Origin: Amycolatopsis arida
Lineage (GTDB): Bacteria > Actinomycetota > Actinomycetes > Mycobacteriales > Pseudonocardiaceae
DNA length: 64,000 nucleotides
Direction: 5' to 3'
NCBI RefSeq assembly: GCF_900115565.1
Contig: NZ_FOWW01000005.1
Coordinates: forward strand, 345,420 to 409,419
Position numbers and translations under genes: made by a program. A model generated the notes under the pieces. The model did no database searches. It was not told where the DNA came from and saw only the letters and a program-made list of their open reading frames with translations. This document shows, one piece after another, positions 20,215 to 28,149 of the stretch (positions within the stretch are counted from its first letter, which is position 1; each line of letters opens with the position of its first letter).

Positions 20215-22206
20215 ATGTCGCCCGTGGCACGATTAACCCGACCGACCCGACCATCGAGAACCGCACTGGCCGCCGCCGGCGCGCTCGTCGCCGGGCTGCT
20301 GCTCGGCGCGCCCGCCGCCGCCGAGACCGCCGAGACCGCGGCCGGCACCACCGACACCACCGCCGCCGACCAGCGGCGCCAGCACGCCTTCGCCGCGGCC
20401 GCCGCCGAGTTCGGCGTGCCGACCGAGGTGCTGCTCGCCGTCTCCTACCTCGAGTCCCGGTGGGACACCAACGCCGGCACCCCGAGCACCGCCGCCGGCT
20501 ACGGCCCGATGCACCTCACCGACCTGCGCACCGCCGGCCCCGGCGGCAGCCACCACGACGAGGGCACCGAGGACCCGCGCGGCGACGACGCCCGGCCGAC
20601 CCTGCACCCGGAGGAGCCCGCGCCCGCCGAGCCGGTGCCCGCGCTGCAGACCGTCGATCTCGCCGCCGAGCTGACCGGCGCCGACCCCGCCACGTTGCGC
20701 GCCGACCCCGCGCAGAACATCCGCGGTGGCGCCGCGCTGCTGGCGCACCACCAGCGCGAGCTCGGCATCCGCGGCACCGACCCCGCGGACTGGTACGGCG
20801 CGGTCGCCCGGTACAGCGGCGCCACCGACACCGCCGCCGCGGGCTCGTTCGCCGACGAGGTGTTCGACACCATCGCCACCGGCCAGCAGCGGGTCACCGA
20901 CGACGGCCAGCGGGTGCGGCTGCCCGCCCGCCCCGGGCTGGTGCCCGATCGGGCGCAGCTCGACCGGCTCGGGCTGCGGCCCACCGACCGCGGCCAGGTG
21001 GAGTGCCCGAGCGACATCTCGTGCGAGTGGATCCCGGCGCCGTACCAGGAGTTGCCGAACGGCGGCTACGGCAACCACGACAAGGCAGACCGGCCGGCGA
21101 GCCAGCGGATCGAGTACATCATCATCCACGACACCGAGGGCTACTGGAACACCGTTCTCGACCTGGTGCAGAACCCGGAGTACGTGAGCTGGCACTACTC
21201 GCTGCGCTCGGCCGACGGCCACATCGCCCAGCACGTGCCGACCAAGGACGTGGCCTGGCACGCCGGCAACTGGTACGTCAACGCCAAGTCGATCGGCCTC
21301 GAGCACGAGGGCTTCGCCGCGCAGGGCACCTGGTACACCGAGGCGATGTACCGCACATCGGCCAAGCTGGTCCGCCACCTGGCGGCGAAGTACGACATCC
21401 CGCTCGACCGGTCGCACATCCTCGGCCACGACAACGTTCCCGGCATCACCCCGGATCGGGTGGCCGGCATGCACTGGGACCCGGGCCCCTACTGGGACTG
21501 GGCGCACTACTTCGACCTCCTGGGCGCCCCGCTGGACGGGCGAACCGTCGCGCCCGGCTCGCACCTGGTGCAGATGAGCCCCGACTTCGCCACCAACCGC
21601 CCGGCGTTCTTCGGCTGCGACCGCGCCGACCCCGCCGCGCCGTGCCCGTCCCGCGGCTCGGCCTCGGTGGTGCTGCGCACCGAGCCGCGGCCGGACGCGC
21701 CGCTGCTGTCCGACATCGGCCTGCGCCCGGACGGCTCGCCGGCGACGATGCGGGTCTCCGACATCGGCAGCCGCACCGAGGCCGGGCAGCGCTACGCCGT
21801 AGCCGAGGTCCGCGGCGACTGGACCGCCGTGTGGTACCTCGGCCAGAAGGGCTGGTTCCACAATCCGCGGACGGCACCGACCGCGCGGGTGGTGACCGGG
21901 AAGATGGTGGTGCCGCGGCCCGGCCTGGCGTCGATCCCGGTGTACGGGCGGGCCTACCCGGAGGCCGAGGCGTACCCGGAGGGCCTCACCCCGCAGCCGA
22001 TCGTGCCGCTGCAGTACCGGCTGCCGGCCGGCCAGCGCTACGCCGCCGGCCCGGTGGTCCGCGCCGAGTACTACAAGGCCACCACGTTCGACCCGGCCGA
22101 GCACGTCGTGGTCCGCGGTCACACCCGGTACGTGCAGATCCAGTTCGGCCACCGGGTGGCGTTCGTCAAGGCGTCGGACGTGCTGATCCTGCCGGCGTTC
22201 CGCTGA
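20215..22206 (+). CDS. Secreted N-acetylmuramoyl-L-alanine amidase with N-terminal lysozyme-like segment
   Basis: A 663-residue exported cell-wall hydrolase. A signal peptide (about 1-37) ends at APAAAE. Residues about 55-225 resemble lytic transglycosylase-type helices (LLAVSYLESRWDTNAGTPST, GYGPMHLTDL, WYGAVARYSG) and may bind glycan strands. The central Amidase_2 domain (about 295-435) has the zinc ligands in IIIHDTEGYW and RSHILGHDNVPG with the catalytic WHYSLRSADG segment. The C-terminal part (about 480-663) holds SH3-like repeats (VVLRTEPRPDAPLLSDI). It cuts the bond between muramic acid and the peptide stem. Its ATG follows GGAGAGGGCC. Convergent with the GT2 gene. Confidence 0.9.
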   Translation: MSPVARLTRPTRPSRTALAAAGALVAGLLLGAPAAAETAETAAGTTDTTAADQRRQHAFAAAAAEFGVPTEVLLAVSYLESRWDTNAGTPSTAAGYGPMHLTDLRTAGPGGSHHDEGTEDPRGDDARPTLHPEEPAPAEPVPALQTVDLAAELTGADPATLRADPAQNIRGGAALLAHHQRELGIRGTDPADWYGAVARYSGATDTAAAGSFADEVFDTIATGQQRVTDDGQRVRLPARPGLVPDRAQLDRLGLRPTDRGQVECPSDISCEWIPAPYQELPNGGYGNHDKADRPASQRIEYIIIHDTEGYWNTVLDLVQNPEYVSWHYSLRSADGHIAQHVPTKDVAWHAGNWYVNAKSIGLEHEGFAAQGTWYTEAMYRTSAKLVRHLAAKYDIPLDRSHILGHDNVPGITPDRVAGMHWDPGPYWDWAHYFDLLGAPLDGRTVAPGSHLVQMSPDFATNRPAFFGCDRADPAAPCPSRGSASVVLRTEPRPDAPLLSDIGLRPDGSPATMRVSDIGSRTEAGQRYAVAEVRGDWTAVWYLGQKGWFHNPRTAPTARVVTGKMVVPRPGLASIPVYGRAYPEAEAYPEGLTPQPIVPLQYRLPAGQRYAAGPVVRAEYYKATTFDPAEHVVVRGHTRYVQIQFGHRVAFVKASDVLILPAFR

Positions 22207-22208
22207 AC

Positions 22209-22261
22209 GCCATGAAGGCCACCTTCATCGCGTTCAGCGCGGTGAAGGTGGCCTTCATGGC
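22209..22261. repeat. 53-bp palindromic repeat (copy A)
   Basis: GCCATGAAGGCCACCTTCA (22209-22227) and its exact complement (22243-22261) enclose a 15-nt loop. Each arm is itself a near-palindrome (TGAAGG-CCA-CCTTCA), so a cruciform is possible. The same arms occur at 46282-46334. Here it lies between two convergent genes and can serve as a terminator. Confidence 0.9.
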
Positions 22262-22278
22262 AGTCGGGACAGCTCGGC

Positions 22279-23664
22279 TCAGCTGTCCAGTGCGACCTTC
22301 GCGCCGGCGGAGCGCTCCTTGTTCCGCCGGGTCTTGGCCCACCCGTTCCGGCCGCGGATCAGCCGGAACAGCGCCCGCCAGGACGTGATGTAGAAGGTGT
22401 AGATGTAGAGCGCGTAGGCCAGCCCCATGCCCAGCCCGCGCAGCAGGTTGTTGCTACCGAGGCACTTCTTCTGGTACACGGGCCCCCACACGACGAACGG
22501 CGCCAGCCCGAACGTGCCGTAGATGGCGAACAGGATCCACGCGCCACCGGTGAACCAGGTCCACATCTCCGCCGGGCTGCCCGCGGTGTTGACCAGCAGC
22601 ACCACGAACGGCACCGGGTACAGCAGCGAACCGAACAGCTGCATCCACGGCTGGGCGAGGTAGTACATCATCTCCGCCGCGCCGAGCGTGGTGAGGTGCG
22701 GCGAGTCCCAGATCCGCCGGACGTAGCGGGCGCACTGCATGGTGCCCTGCCCCCATCGGGTGCGCTGGGTGAGGAACCGGCGCAGGCTGTACAGGCCCTC
22801 CTGGGAGACGTGCGAGTCGGGGGTGTACCCGGTGCGCCAGCCGGCGGTGAGCAGGTGCACCCCGAGCTCGAAGTCCTCCAGCAGCGAGCCCCGCCACGGC
22901 GCGCCCTCCGGCCCACCGATCGAGTGCAGCGCGGACAGCCGGGTGAACTGGCCGTTGCCGCCCATCGAGATCGTGCCGGTGTACCCGCGCGAGGTCTGGA
23001 TGGCGGCGATCGCCGTGCGGAACTCCAGGTCCTGCAGCTGCGCCAGCTTGAGCCCGAACTTCCGCTTCCACCACGAGCCATCCGCCGGCTCGACGTCGCG
23101 GTTGTGCATCCACACGTCGAGCTGCACCGCGCCGATCGTGCCGTCGCCGAAGAGGTGGTCGGCGGCGCACACCTCCAGGCAGTTCGGCGCGGGGCGGCCG
23201 TCGGCGTCGACCACGCAGACGATCGCCTTGTCTCGCGGGATGTGCTTGCCGCACCAGTCCACCAGCGTGCGGTAGGCCTGGTTGAGCGCATCACCCTTGC
23301 CGGTGCGGGCGTTCGGGCGCTTGCGCTGGACGAGGTGGATGAAGGGGTCCGGGGTTCCGTCCCGGCGCCACAGCGACCGGACCACCCTGGCGGTGCGGTC
23401 CTCGGAGTCGTCGTCGACCACCCACACGTGCGCGAACGGAAAGGTGGTGCGCAGGTAGCGGACGGTGTCCCGGATGACCGTCTCCTCGTCCCGGCAGGGC
23501 ACGAAGAAGTGCCAATCGAAGTCGCGGGGATCGCCCACTGGGCCGGGTTTCCGACGCAGGAAAGGCACGATGATCACCACGACGTAGACGATGAACGCCA
23601 CGCTCATGGTGAGCGCGAACGCCTGGGTGATCGCGAGGAGGACCTTGACCGACTCGCCGCTCAT
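22279..23664 (-). CDS. Family 2 glycosyltransferase, processive membrane type
   Basis: A 461-residue membrane glycosyltransferase with one N-terminal helix (SVAFIVYVVVIIVPFL) and several C-terminal helices. The GT-A core shows VDDDSED, VVDADGRPAPN and the processivity motif QRTRW (in FLTQRTRWGQG). These indicate polymer synthesis from a UDP-sugar at the inner membrane, as in cellulose, hyaluronan or poly-GlcNAc synthases; the sugar is not predictable. Its start overlaps the stop of the exosortase-like gene by 4 bases (ATGA), so the two proteins are made together. This agrees with the habit of exosortases to travel with exopolysaccharide genes. Confidence 0.88.
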   Translation of the reverse strand: MSGESVKVLLAITQAFALTMSVAFIVYVVVIIVPFLRRKPGPVGDPRDFDWHFFVPCRDEETVIRDTVRYLRTTFPFAHVWVVDDDSEDRTARVVRSLWRRDGTPDPFIHLVQRKRPNARTGKGDALNQAYRTLVDWCGKHIPRDKAIVCVVDADGRPAPNCLEVCAADHLFGDGTIGAVQLDVWMHNRDVEPADGSWWKRKFGLKLAQLQDLEFRTAIAAIQTSRGYTGTISMGGNGQFTRLSALHSIGGPEGAPWRGSLLEDFELGVHLLTAGWRTGYTPDSHVSQEGLYSLRRFLTQRTRWGQGTMQCARYVRRIWDSPHLTTLGAAEMMYYLAQPWMQLFGSLLYPVPFVVLLVNTAGSPAEMWTWFTGGAWILFAIYGTFGLAPFVVWGPVYQKKCLGSNNLLRGLGMGLAYALYIYTFYITSWRALFRLIRGRNGWAKTRRNKERSAGAKVALDS

Positions 23665-24215
23665 GCCCGCCGTCGCTCGGCCTTCGACCTACGGGTGCCC
23701 AACCAGACGAACAACACCAGCGCAACGGCGCCGCCGATCACGCTGACCAGCGACCCGAGCAACGTGTGGCCCCAGTAATAGCCGCGGTCGACACCCATCC
23801 ATTCCACCAAGCCGACGATCGTCAGGATCCGTCCCTGATTGACGACAACAATCGCGGCACAGGCGATGAACAATGAGACGAACAGCCGTTTCATGTTCTG
23901 CGGCTTCAGCCACAGAAATACGGCGGTCACCAGAAGGAGTGGAATCAACATGAACGCCGAGGAGCATTCCGGTGTCATCCGCAGTCCGAGCGGGTTCTCC
24001 CCGGACAGTCCGAAGTAAACGGTTTCCCGCTCGCCCACGACGTGGACGCCCTCGGACGTGACCACGTTCAGGACGAGCCCGGCGAGCCGGATCTCGAGCT
24101 CGCGGTAGAGCCGCTCCAGGACGACCAGCCCCACCACCGCCGCGAGGACGGCGCCGACGGCCAACTTCCCAGCAGGCGCCCAGGGTTTGGGCGCGGAGGT
24201 GCTCGCAACAGCCAC
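23661..24215 (-). CDS. Exosortase/archaeosortase-like membrane transpeptidase
   Basis: A 184-residue membrane protein with about five helices. The exosortase catalytic pattern is visible: Cys84 (TPEC84SSAFMLIPLLL) at the start of a helix, Arg129 (VVNQGR129ILTI) and His150 (YYWGH150TLLG). Such enzymes cleave C-terminal PEP-CTERM-like signals and attach the protein to a lipid or polymer. The family match is by motif from memory; sequence identity to proven exosortases is unknown. GTG start with GAGAGGT upstream. It is cotranscribed with the GT2 gene and divergent from a secreted protein that has exactly the needed type of C-terminal anchor. Confidence 0.8.
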   Translation of the reverse strand: MAVASTSAPKPWAPAGKLAVGAVLAAVVGLVVLERLYRELEIRLAGLVLNVVTSEGVHVVGERETVYFGLSGENPLGLRMTPECSSAFMLIPLLLVTAVFLWLKPQNMKRLFVSLFIACAAIVVVNQGRILTIVGLVEWMGVDRGYYWGHTLLGSLVSVIGGAVALVLFVWLGTRRSKAERRRA

Positions 24216-24557
24216 TGTGGACCTCTCGCTCGCCGATGGGTGTGCGGGGGGTGGCGCGTCCGGCGCGCACCTCGCCCCGGCGCTCTATCGACCCGCCCGC
24301 GCGGTTCATTACAACCATCTTGGCGGAAATTGACGAACAGTGGCCCGCTGTGCCCTACATCACCTTCGCCACCTGCGAAAACAGAATCGGTAGTAGCTCG
24401 ATCGGGTGATAAACCCCTCTACAGTGTTCCACTGAAGCGTGAAAGCTCGATAGAACGTGCGCGGCCCCGACTGATCGCCGGCGGGTTCTTCCGAGCGCGC
24501 GACGACGCGTGCCGGCACCGGCGTCGGCCGTCCCCGACAATTACGGAGGATCACTTG
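24216..24557. promoter_or_regulatory. Divergent control region, exosortase operon versus surface protein
   Basis: A 342-bp gap with an AT-richer core (about 24300-24460) that must hold both promoters. The word AGCTCGAT occurs twice (near 24395 and 24446). No known operator or riboswitch was recognised. Confidence 0.45.
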
Positions 24558-25346
24558 ATGAAGACGCACAGACTGCGTCGAGGCGGGATCATGGCCGCCC
24601 TCGCCGCGGCGACCGTGCTGGTCAGCGCGGCCCCGGCCTACGCGGAGCCGGGCGACGGCTCGGCGTACGGCGCCAAGGTCGACGTGCAGTTGCTCGGCCA
24701 GGACGCCGTGCAGGCCGGCCCGTTCGCGGCCGCGAGCACCGAGGGCCCCACCCAGAACAGCTTCGCCGGCGTGAACCTCCCCGGCGTGCTGAAGACCGGT
24801 GTGATCAACACCGAGGCCGTCCGGGACGACGAGTCCGGCGCGGTCACCGCGAAGGCCAGCACGACCGACGTGGAGATCACCCTGCTGAAGGCCGCGCTGA
24901 AGGAGGCCGGCGTCAAGCTGGTCGAGGCCGTGTGCACCGCGACACAGGAAGGCGTCAAGGGCAGCACCCAGCTGGTCGGCGCGAACCTCGGCAAGCTGGG
25001 CGACGTGTCCAGCACCCCGGCCGCCAACACCGAGCTCGCGGTGAAGCTGCCGGGTGTCGGCAACATCGCCACGGTCATCCTCAACGAGCAGATCAAGAAC
25101 AAGGACGGAAGCCTCACCGTCAACGCCGTCCACGTGAAGCTGCTCGGCGACGGCCTTGTCGGCGCCATCGGCTCCGGTGACGTGGTCGTCTCCTCGGCGA
25201 CCTGCGGCCCGGCCGCACCGCCGATCCCGATGGCCTCCGGCGCCGGCCTGTGGATCGGGCTGGGCCTGGTCGCCGCCGTGGGCCTGCCCGCGGGCGTCTA
25301 CGTCATCCGCCGCCGGCGCGGTGCCACGACCGAGGCCGCGGCCTGA
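24558..25346 (+). CDS. Secreted surface protein with exosortase-type C-terminal anchor
   Basis: 262 residues. The signal peptide covers 1-29 (cut after AYA). The body (30-215) is a beta-rich domain with two cysteines (C126, C216) and resembles the actinobacterial 'choice-of-anchor' proteins. The C-terminus has PPIPMASG (221-228), one membrane helix (about 229-250) and RRRRG (251-255), a tripartite sorting signal without a LPXTG threonine-glycine. It is the likely substrate of the divergent exosortase-like enzyme. ATG 24558 has GGAGGA seven bases upstream and starts a proper signal peptide, although the frame is open before it. The LAXTG peptide follows 19 bases downstream. Confidence 0.82.
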   Translation: MKTHRLRRGGIMAALAAATVLVSAAPAYAEPGDGSAYGAKVDVQLLGQDAVQAGPFAAASTEGPTQNSFAGVNLPGVLKTGVINTEAVRDDESGAVTAKASTTDVEITLLKAALKEAGVKLVEAVCTATQEGVKGSTQLVGANLGKLGDVSSTPAANTELAVKLPGVGNIATVILNEQIKNKDGSLTVNAVHVKLLGDGLVGAIGSGDVVVSSATCGPAAPPIPMASGAGLWIGLGLVAAVGLPAGVYVIRRRRGATTEAAA

Positions 25347-25365
25347 TCGGGCGAGGTGGTCGCTG

Positions 25366-25548
25366 ATGTACAAGTTGCCTGGTGCTGGGGTCGGCGCGGC
25401 CGGCGGTAGCGTCGGCACGCTGGCCGCGACCGGTGCCGACATCGGCTGGTGGCTGGCCCTGGGTGCCCTGCTGCTCGTGCTCGGCACGGTGGCGGTCGTG
25501 GCGTCCTATCGGAGGAGCCGCCGGCTCGCCAGGACCGACCGGTCCTGA
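25366..25548 (+). CDS. 60-residue LAXTG-anchored mini membrane peptide
   Basis: The short product consists of an 18-residue Gly-rich lead (MYKLPGAGVG...), the sortase motif LAATG at 19-23, one membrane helix (27-47) and a basic tail (YRRSRRLARTDRS). This is the full anatomy of a class E sortase signal (LAXTG) with almost no passenger and no separate signal peptide. ATG 25366 is preceded by GCGAGGTGG. It lies in one operon with the surface protein and before a strong terminator. It may be a wall-tethered peptide, or a sorting signal detached from its passenger by an old gene fission; neither can be proven. Confidence 0.7.
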   Translation: MYKLPGAGVGAAGGSVGTLAATGADIGWWLALGALLLVLGTVAVVASYRRSRRLARTDRS

Positions 25549-25557
25549 GAAACCCTG

Positions 25558-25600
25558 TCCCGGAGGACCCACCGGCAGCGCGCCGCTGGGTCCTCCGGGA
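25558..25600 (+). terminator. Hairpin terminator after the surface-protein operon
   Basis: TCCCGGAGGACCCA and its exact complement form a 14-bp stem with a 15-nt loop, starting 10 bases after the LAXTG gene. Confidence 0.85.
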
Positions 25601-25655
25601 CCATGGGTGTCGACCACCCGTCCCGGCCATGGAAGGCCACGGAAGAGGAGTGCCC

Positions 25656-26774
25656 GTGGAGATCCTGCTGCTCGCCGGCACCCGGCCGGAGGCGGTGAAG
25701 CTCGCGCCGCTCGCGCTGGCGTTGCGGGCACACCCGACGTTGCGCCCGGTGCTGGTGCACAGCGGCCAGCACGAGGGGATGGTGGAGCAGGCGCTGCGAG
25801 CCTTCGGGCTGGCGGTCGACACCCGGCTCGACGTCCCACCCCGGGTGTCCGGCGGGCAGGCCGAGCTGGTGGCCGGCGTGCTGCCGGCCATGGACGCGGC
25901 GCTGGCCGAGCGGCGGCCCGCCGCGCTCGTGGTCCAGGGCGACACGGCCACCGTGCTGGCCGGCGCGCTGGCCGCGTTCTGGCGGGAGGTGCCGGTCGTG
26001 CACCTCGAGGCCGGGCTGCGGACCCACGACCTCGCCGCGCCGTTCCCGGAGGAGGGCACCCGGCAGATGGTGGCCAGGATCGCCGCGCTGCACCTCGCCC
26101 CGACCGAGCGGGCCGCCGCCGCGCTGCGCGCCGAGGGCGTTCCGGCGAACCGGGTGGTGGTGACCGGCAACACCGTCGTCGACGCGGTGCGCGACATCGC
26201 CGCCCGGGACCTGCCGCCCCGCGACCCGGCGTTGGCGGAGGTCGAGCGGGCGCTGGCCGCCGAGGGCGGCCGGCTGGTGCTGGTGACCTCGCACCGCCGG
26301 GAGTCCTGGGGCGAGCCCATGGCGCGCACGCTGTCCGCGGTGCGCCACCTGGTCGCCGACCATCCGGACGTGCGGGTGCTGCTGCCGGCGCACCCCAACC
26401 CGGCCGTCCGCGCGGTGGTGGACGCCGAGCTGGGCCGGGTGGCCAGGGTGGCGGTCACCGAGCCGCTGGACTACCCCGACCTGGTGCGCGCGCTGAGCCG
26501 GGCCGCGCTGGTGCTCACAGACTCCGGCGGCATTCAGGAGGAGGCGCCGAGCTTCGGCACGCCGGTGCTGGTGCTGCGCGAGGTGACCGAGCGGATGGAG
26601 GCGGTGCACGCCGGCTGCGCGTGGCTGGTGGGCACCGACCCCGAGCTGATCACCAAGACGGCCGCGGAGGTGCTGTCCGGGTCGCTGCGGACCAGGGCCG
26701 GGGCCAGCCCCTACGGCGATGGCACCGCGGCCGCGACCGCGGTCGACGCGATCGCCCGGTTGGTGACGCCCTGA
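25656..26774 (+). CDS. wecB: UDP-N-acetylglucosamine 2-epimerase (non-hydrolysing)
   Basis: Interconverts UDP-GlcNAc and UDP-ManNAc, a precursor for wall teichoic or other glycopolymers. 372 residues with the family's N-terminal AGTRPEAVKLAPL, the QGDTATVLAGALAAF loop, HLEAGLRT, and the C-terminal nucleotide-binding TDSGGIQEEAPSFG and LREVTERMEAV. GTG 25656 was chosen for its AGGAG five bases upstream; GTG 25650 would leave no spacing. Being beside the GT2-exosortase group, it may supply sugar for a surface polymer, though a terminator separates it from the preceding operon. Confidence 0.93.
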   Translation: MEILLLAGTRPEAVKLAPLALALRAHPTLRPVLVHSGQHEGMVEQALRAFGLAVDTRLDVPPRVSGGQAELVAGVLPAMDAALAERRPAALVVQGDTATVLAGALAAFWREVPVVHLEAGLRTHDLAAPFPEEGTRQMVARIAALHLAPTERAAAALRAEGVPANRVVVTGNTVVDAVRDIAARDLPPRDPALAEVERALAAEGGRLVLVTSHRRESWGEPMARTLSAVRHLVADHPDVRVLLPAHPNPAVRAVVDAELGRVARVAVTEPLDYPDLVRALSRAALVLTDSGGIQEEAPSFGTPVLVLREVTERMEAVHAGCAWLVGTDPELITKTAAEVLSGSLRTRAGASPYGDGTAAATAVDAIARLVTP

Positions 26775-26937
26775 GGGGGTACCTCGTCGCCGACCACGGG
26801 CCGTTGCATAGCGCCGACGCCTGCTATCTGGCGGTGGCGGACCGGCTCACCGGGCAGCCGGGCACCGAGGTGGTGCTGGGCACCTTCGACCGGCGGCGGC
26901 GCCGGGCCGCGCTGGACGTCGGCATCGCGATCACCGG
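26775..26937 (+). pseudogene. PIN-domain (VapC-like) toxin remnant
   Basis: After the wecB stop the plus strand encodes YLVADHGPLHSADACYLAVA, then GTFDRRRRRAALDVGI. This matches the last third of PIN ribonucleases (a D-x-x-xLA helix followed by T-x-DxR). The N-terminal acidic residues, start codon and antitoxin are absent. The next 130 bases to the VOC gene show nothing else. The assignment rests on a short motif and is tentative. Confidence 0.4.
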
Positions 26938-27067
26938 AGGCCGGACCGCACGACGGCGAACGTCTGGCTCCGCTCCGCCAGCCGGGACGCCGGCCCGCCG
27001 CGGTGCCGGTGGCGTCGATGTCGCCGGAAGCTCGGTCCGGACGGCGCCGATGCCACCGCCGGGCTGG

Positions 27068-27505
27068 TCAGTCGAGGCAGAACTCGTTGCCTTCGGGGTC
27101 GGCCAGCACGAGGTGCCCGGCGCCGAGCGGGGGCTCGGGCTCGTGGCGCTCGAGCCGGGTGGCGCCGAGGGTGACGAGTCGCTCGGCCTCCGCCTCCAGC
27201 GCCGTCATCCGCGCGTCGCCCTCGAGCCCGGGTGCGGCGCGCACGTCGAGATGCACGCGGTTCTTGGCCTGCTTGCCCTCTGGCACCCGCTGGAAGAACA
27301 GCCGCGGCCCGGAGCCCTCGGGGTCGACCACCGCCGAAGCGTCGTTGCGGCGCTCGGGCGGCACGCCCATCGCCTCCAGGGCCTGCTCCCACGACGCGAA
27401 GCCCTCGGGCGGGTCCTGCAGCCGGTAGCCGAGGGCCTCGGCCCAGAAGGCCGCCAGCCCGGCCGGGTCGGCGCAGTCGAAGGTGATCTGAACGTCGCGG
27501 GCCAT
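27068..27505 (-). CDS. VOC-superfamily (glyoxalase-like) protein
   Basis: A 145-residue single-domain protein of the vicinal oxygen chelate fold, with beta-alpha-beta units seen as VQITFDCADPAGLAAFWAEA, RVHLDVRA and HLVLADPEGNEFCLD. The FDCADP start and the DPEGNEFC end are typical of the DUF/glyoxalase-like subgroup without assigned activity. It begins one base after the dinB-like stop and is cotranscribed with it. Function unknown; metal-dependent or resistance-type chemistry is possible. Confidence 0.88.
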   Translation of the reverse strand: MARDVQITFDCADPAGLAAFWAEALGYRLQDPPEGFASWEQALEAMGVPPERRNDASAVVDPEGSGPRLFFQRVPEGKQAKNRVHLDVRAAPGLEGDARMTALEAEAERLVTLGATRLERHEPEPPLGAGHLVLADPEGNEFCLD

Positions 27506-27506
27506 C

Positions 27507-28088
27507 TCAGCTCGCCTCCCGAGTCTGCTGGTGGGTGTGCAGGTAGAGGTCGCGGAGCAGGCACACCTCGGCCAGGTGATGGATCAGCTCGCGGTTGATG
27601 TGCAGGACCAGCTCCGCCAGTGGACGCTCGGCGTACGGTCCCTCCGCCTCCCCGCACGGGCGGGCGAGGCCGGCGTCGCCGAGGGACTCGACCCCGGCCA
27701 GCCACGTGGCGTACTCCGCGTCGAGCTGGGCCAGCGCCTCGTCGGTCGTCGGGGCGTAGGAGAAGGAGTAGTAGTCGGTGGGCGGGCGACCGAAGTGCGC
27801 GGCGTTGCGCATCGCGAGCACGCCGACGATCACGTGCCCGAGTCGCCAGGCGATCGTCGTGAACGGTGGCGGCTCGGGCGCCGGCGCCGCGAAGTCGATG
27901 GTCATCGCGCCGGACCCGCCCTGTATCGGCGCGGAGCCGGTGCCGCGCGGGCGCACGCTCCAGCAGCCGGGCACCGGCTCCCAGAAGTACTCGTCGTCGG
28001 TGAGTCCGTCGAGGCGATCGCGTAGCTGGTTGGTCCAGTGCCAGGCGGTCTGCTCGCGGAGCAGGGGGTTCCAGGTCAAGTCGGTCAT
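27507..28088 (-). CDS. DinB/YfiT-like four-helix metalloprotein
   Basis: A 193-residue DinB-superfamily protein. The bundle is recognisable from LLREQTAWHWTNQLRDRLDG, TIAWRLGHVIVGVLAMRN and LVLHINRELIHHLAEVCLLRD. Histidines in RLGH, LHIN and LIHH could form the metal site. Many members are thiol-dependent transferases using mycothiol or bacillithiol; that role is not shown here. The gene is divergent from a WYL regulator, which probably controls it and the following VOC gene. Confidence 0.88.
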   Translation of the reverse strand: MTDLTWNPLLREQTAWHWTNQLRDRLDGLTDDEYFWEPVPGCWSVRPRGTGSAPIQGGSGAMTIDFAAPAPEPPPFTTIAWRLGHVIVGVLAMRNAAHFGRPPTDYYSFSYAPTTDEALAQLDAEYATWLAGVESLGDAGLARPCGEAEGPYAERPLAELVLHINRELIHHLAEVCLLRDLYLHTHQQTREAS

Positions 28089-28149
28089 GGTTCCAGCTTC
28101 TCGCAGATACCGGACAGGGTCGTTCCGTGATCCGTGGGACTATGGGCGG

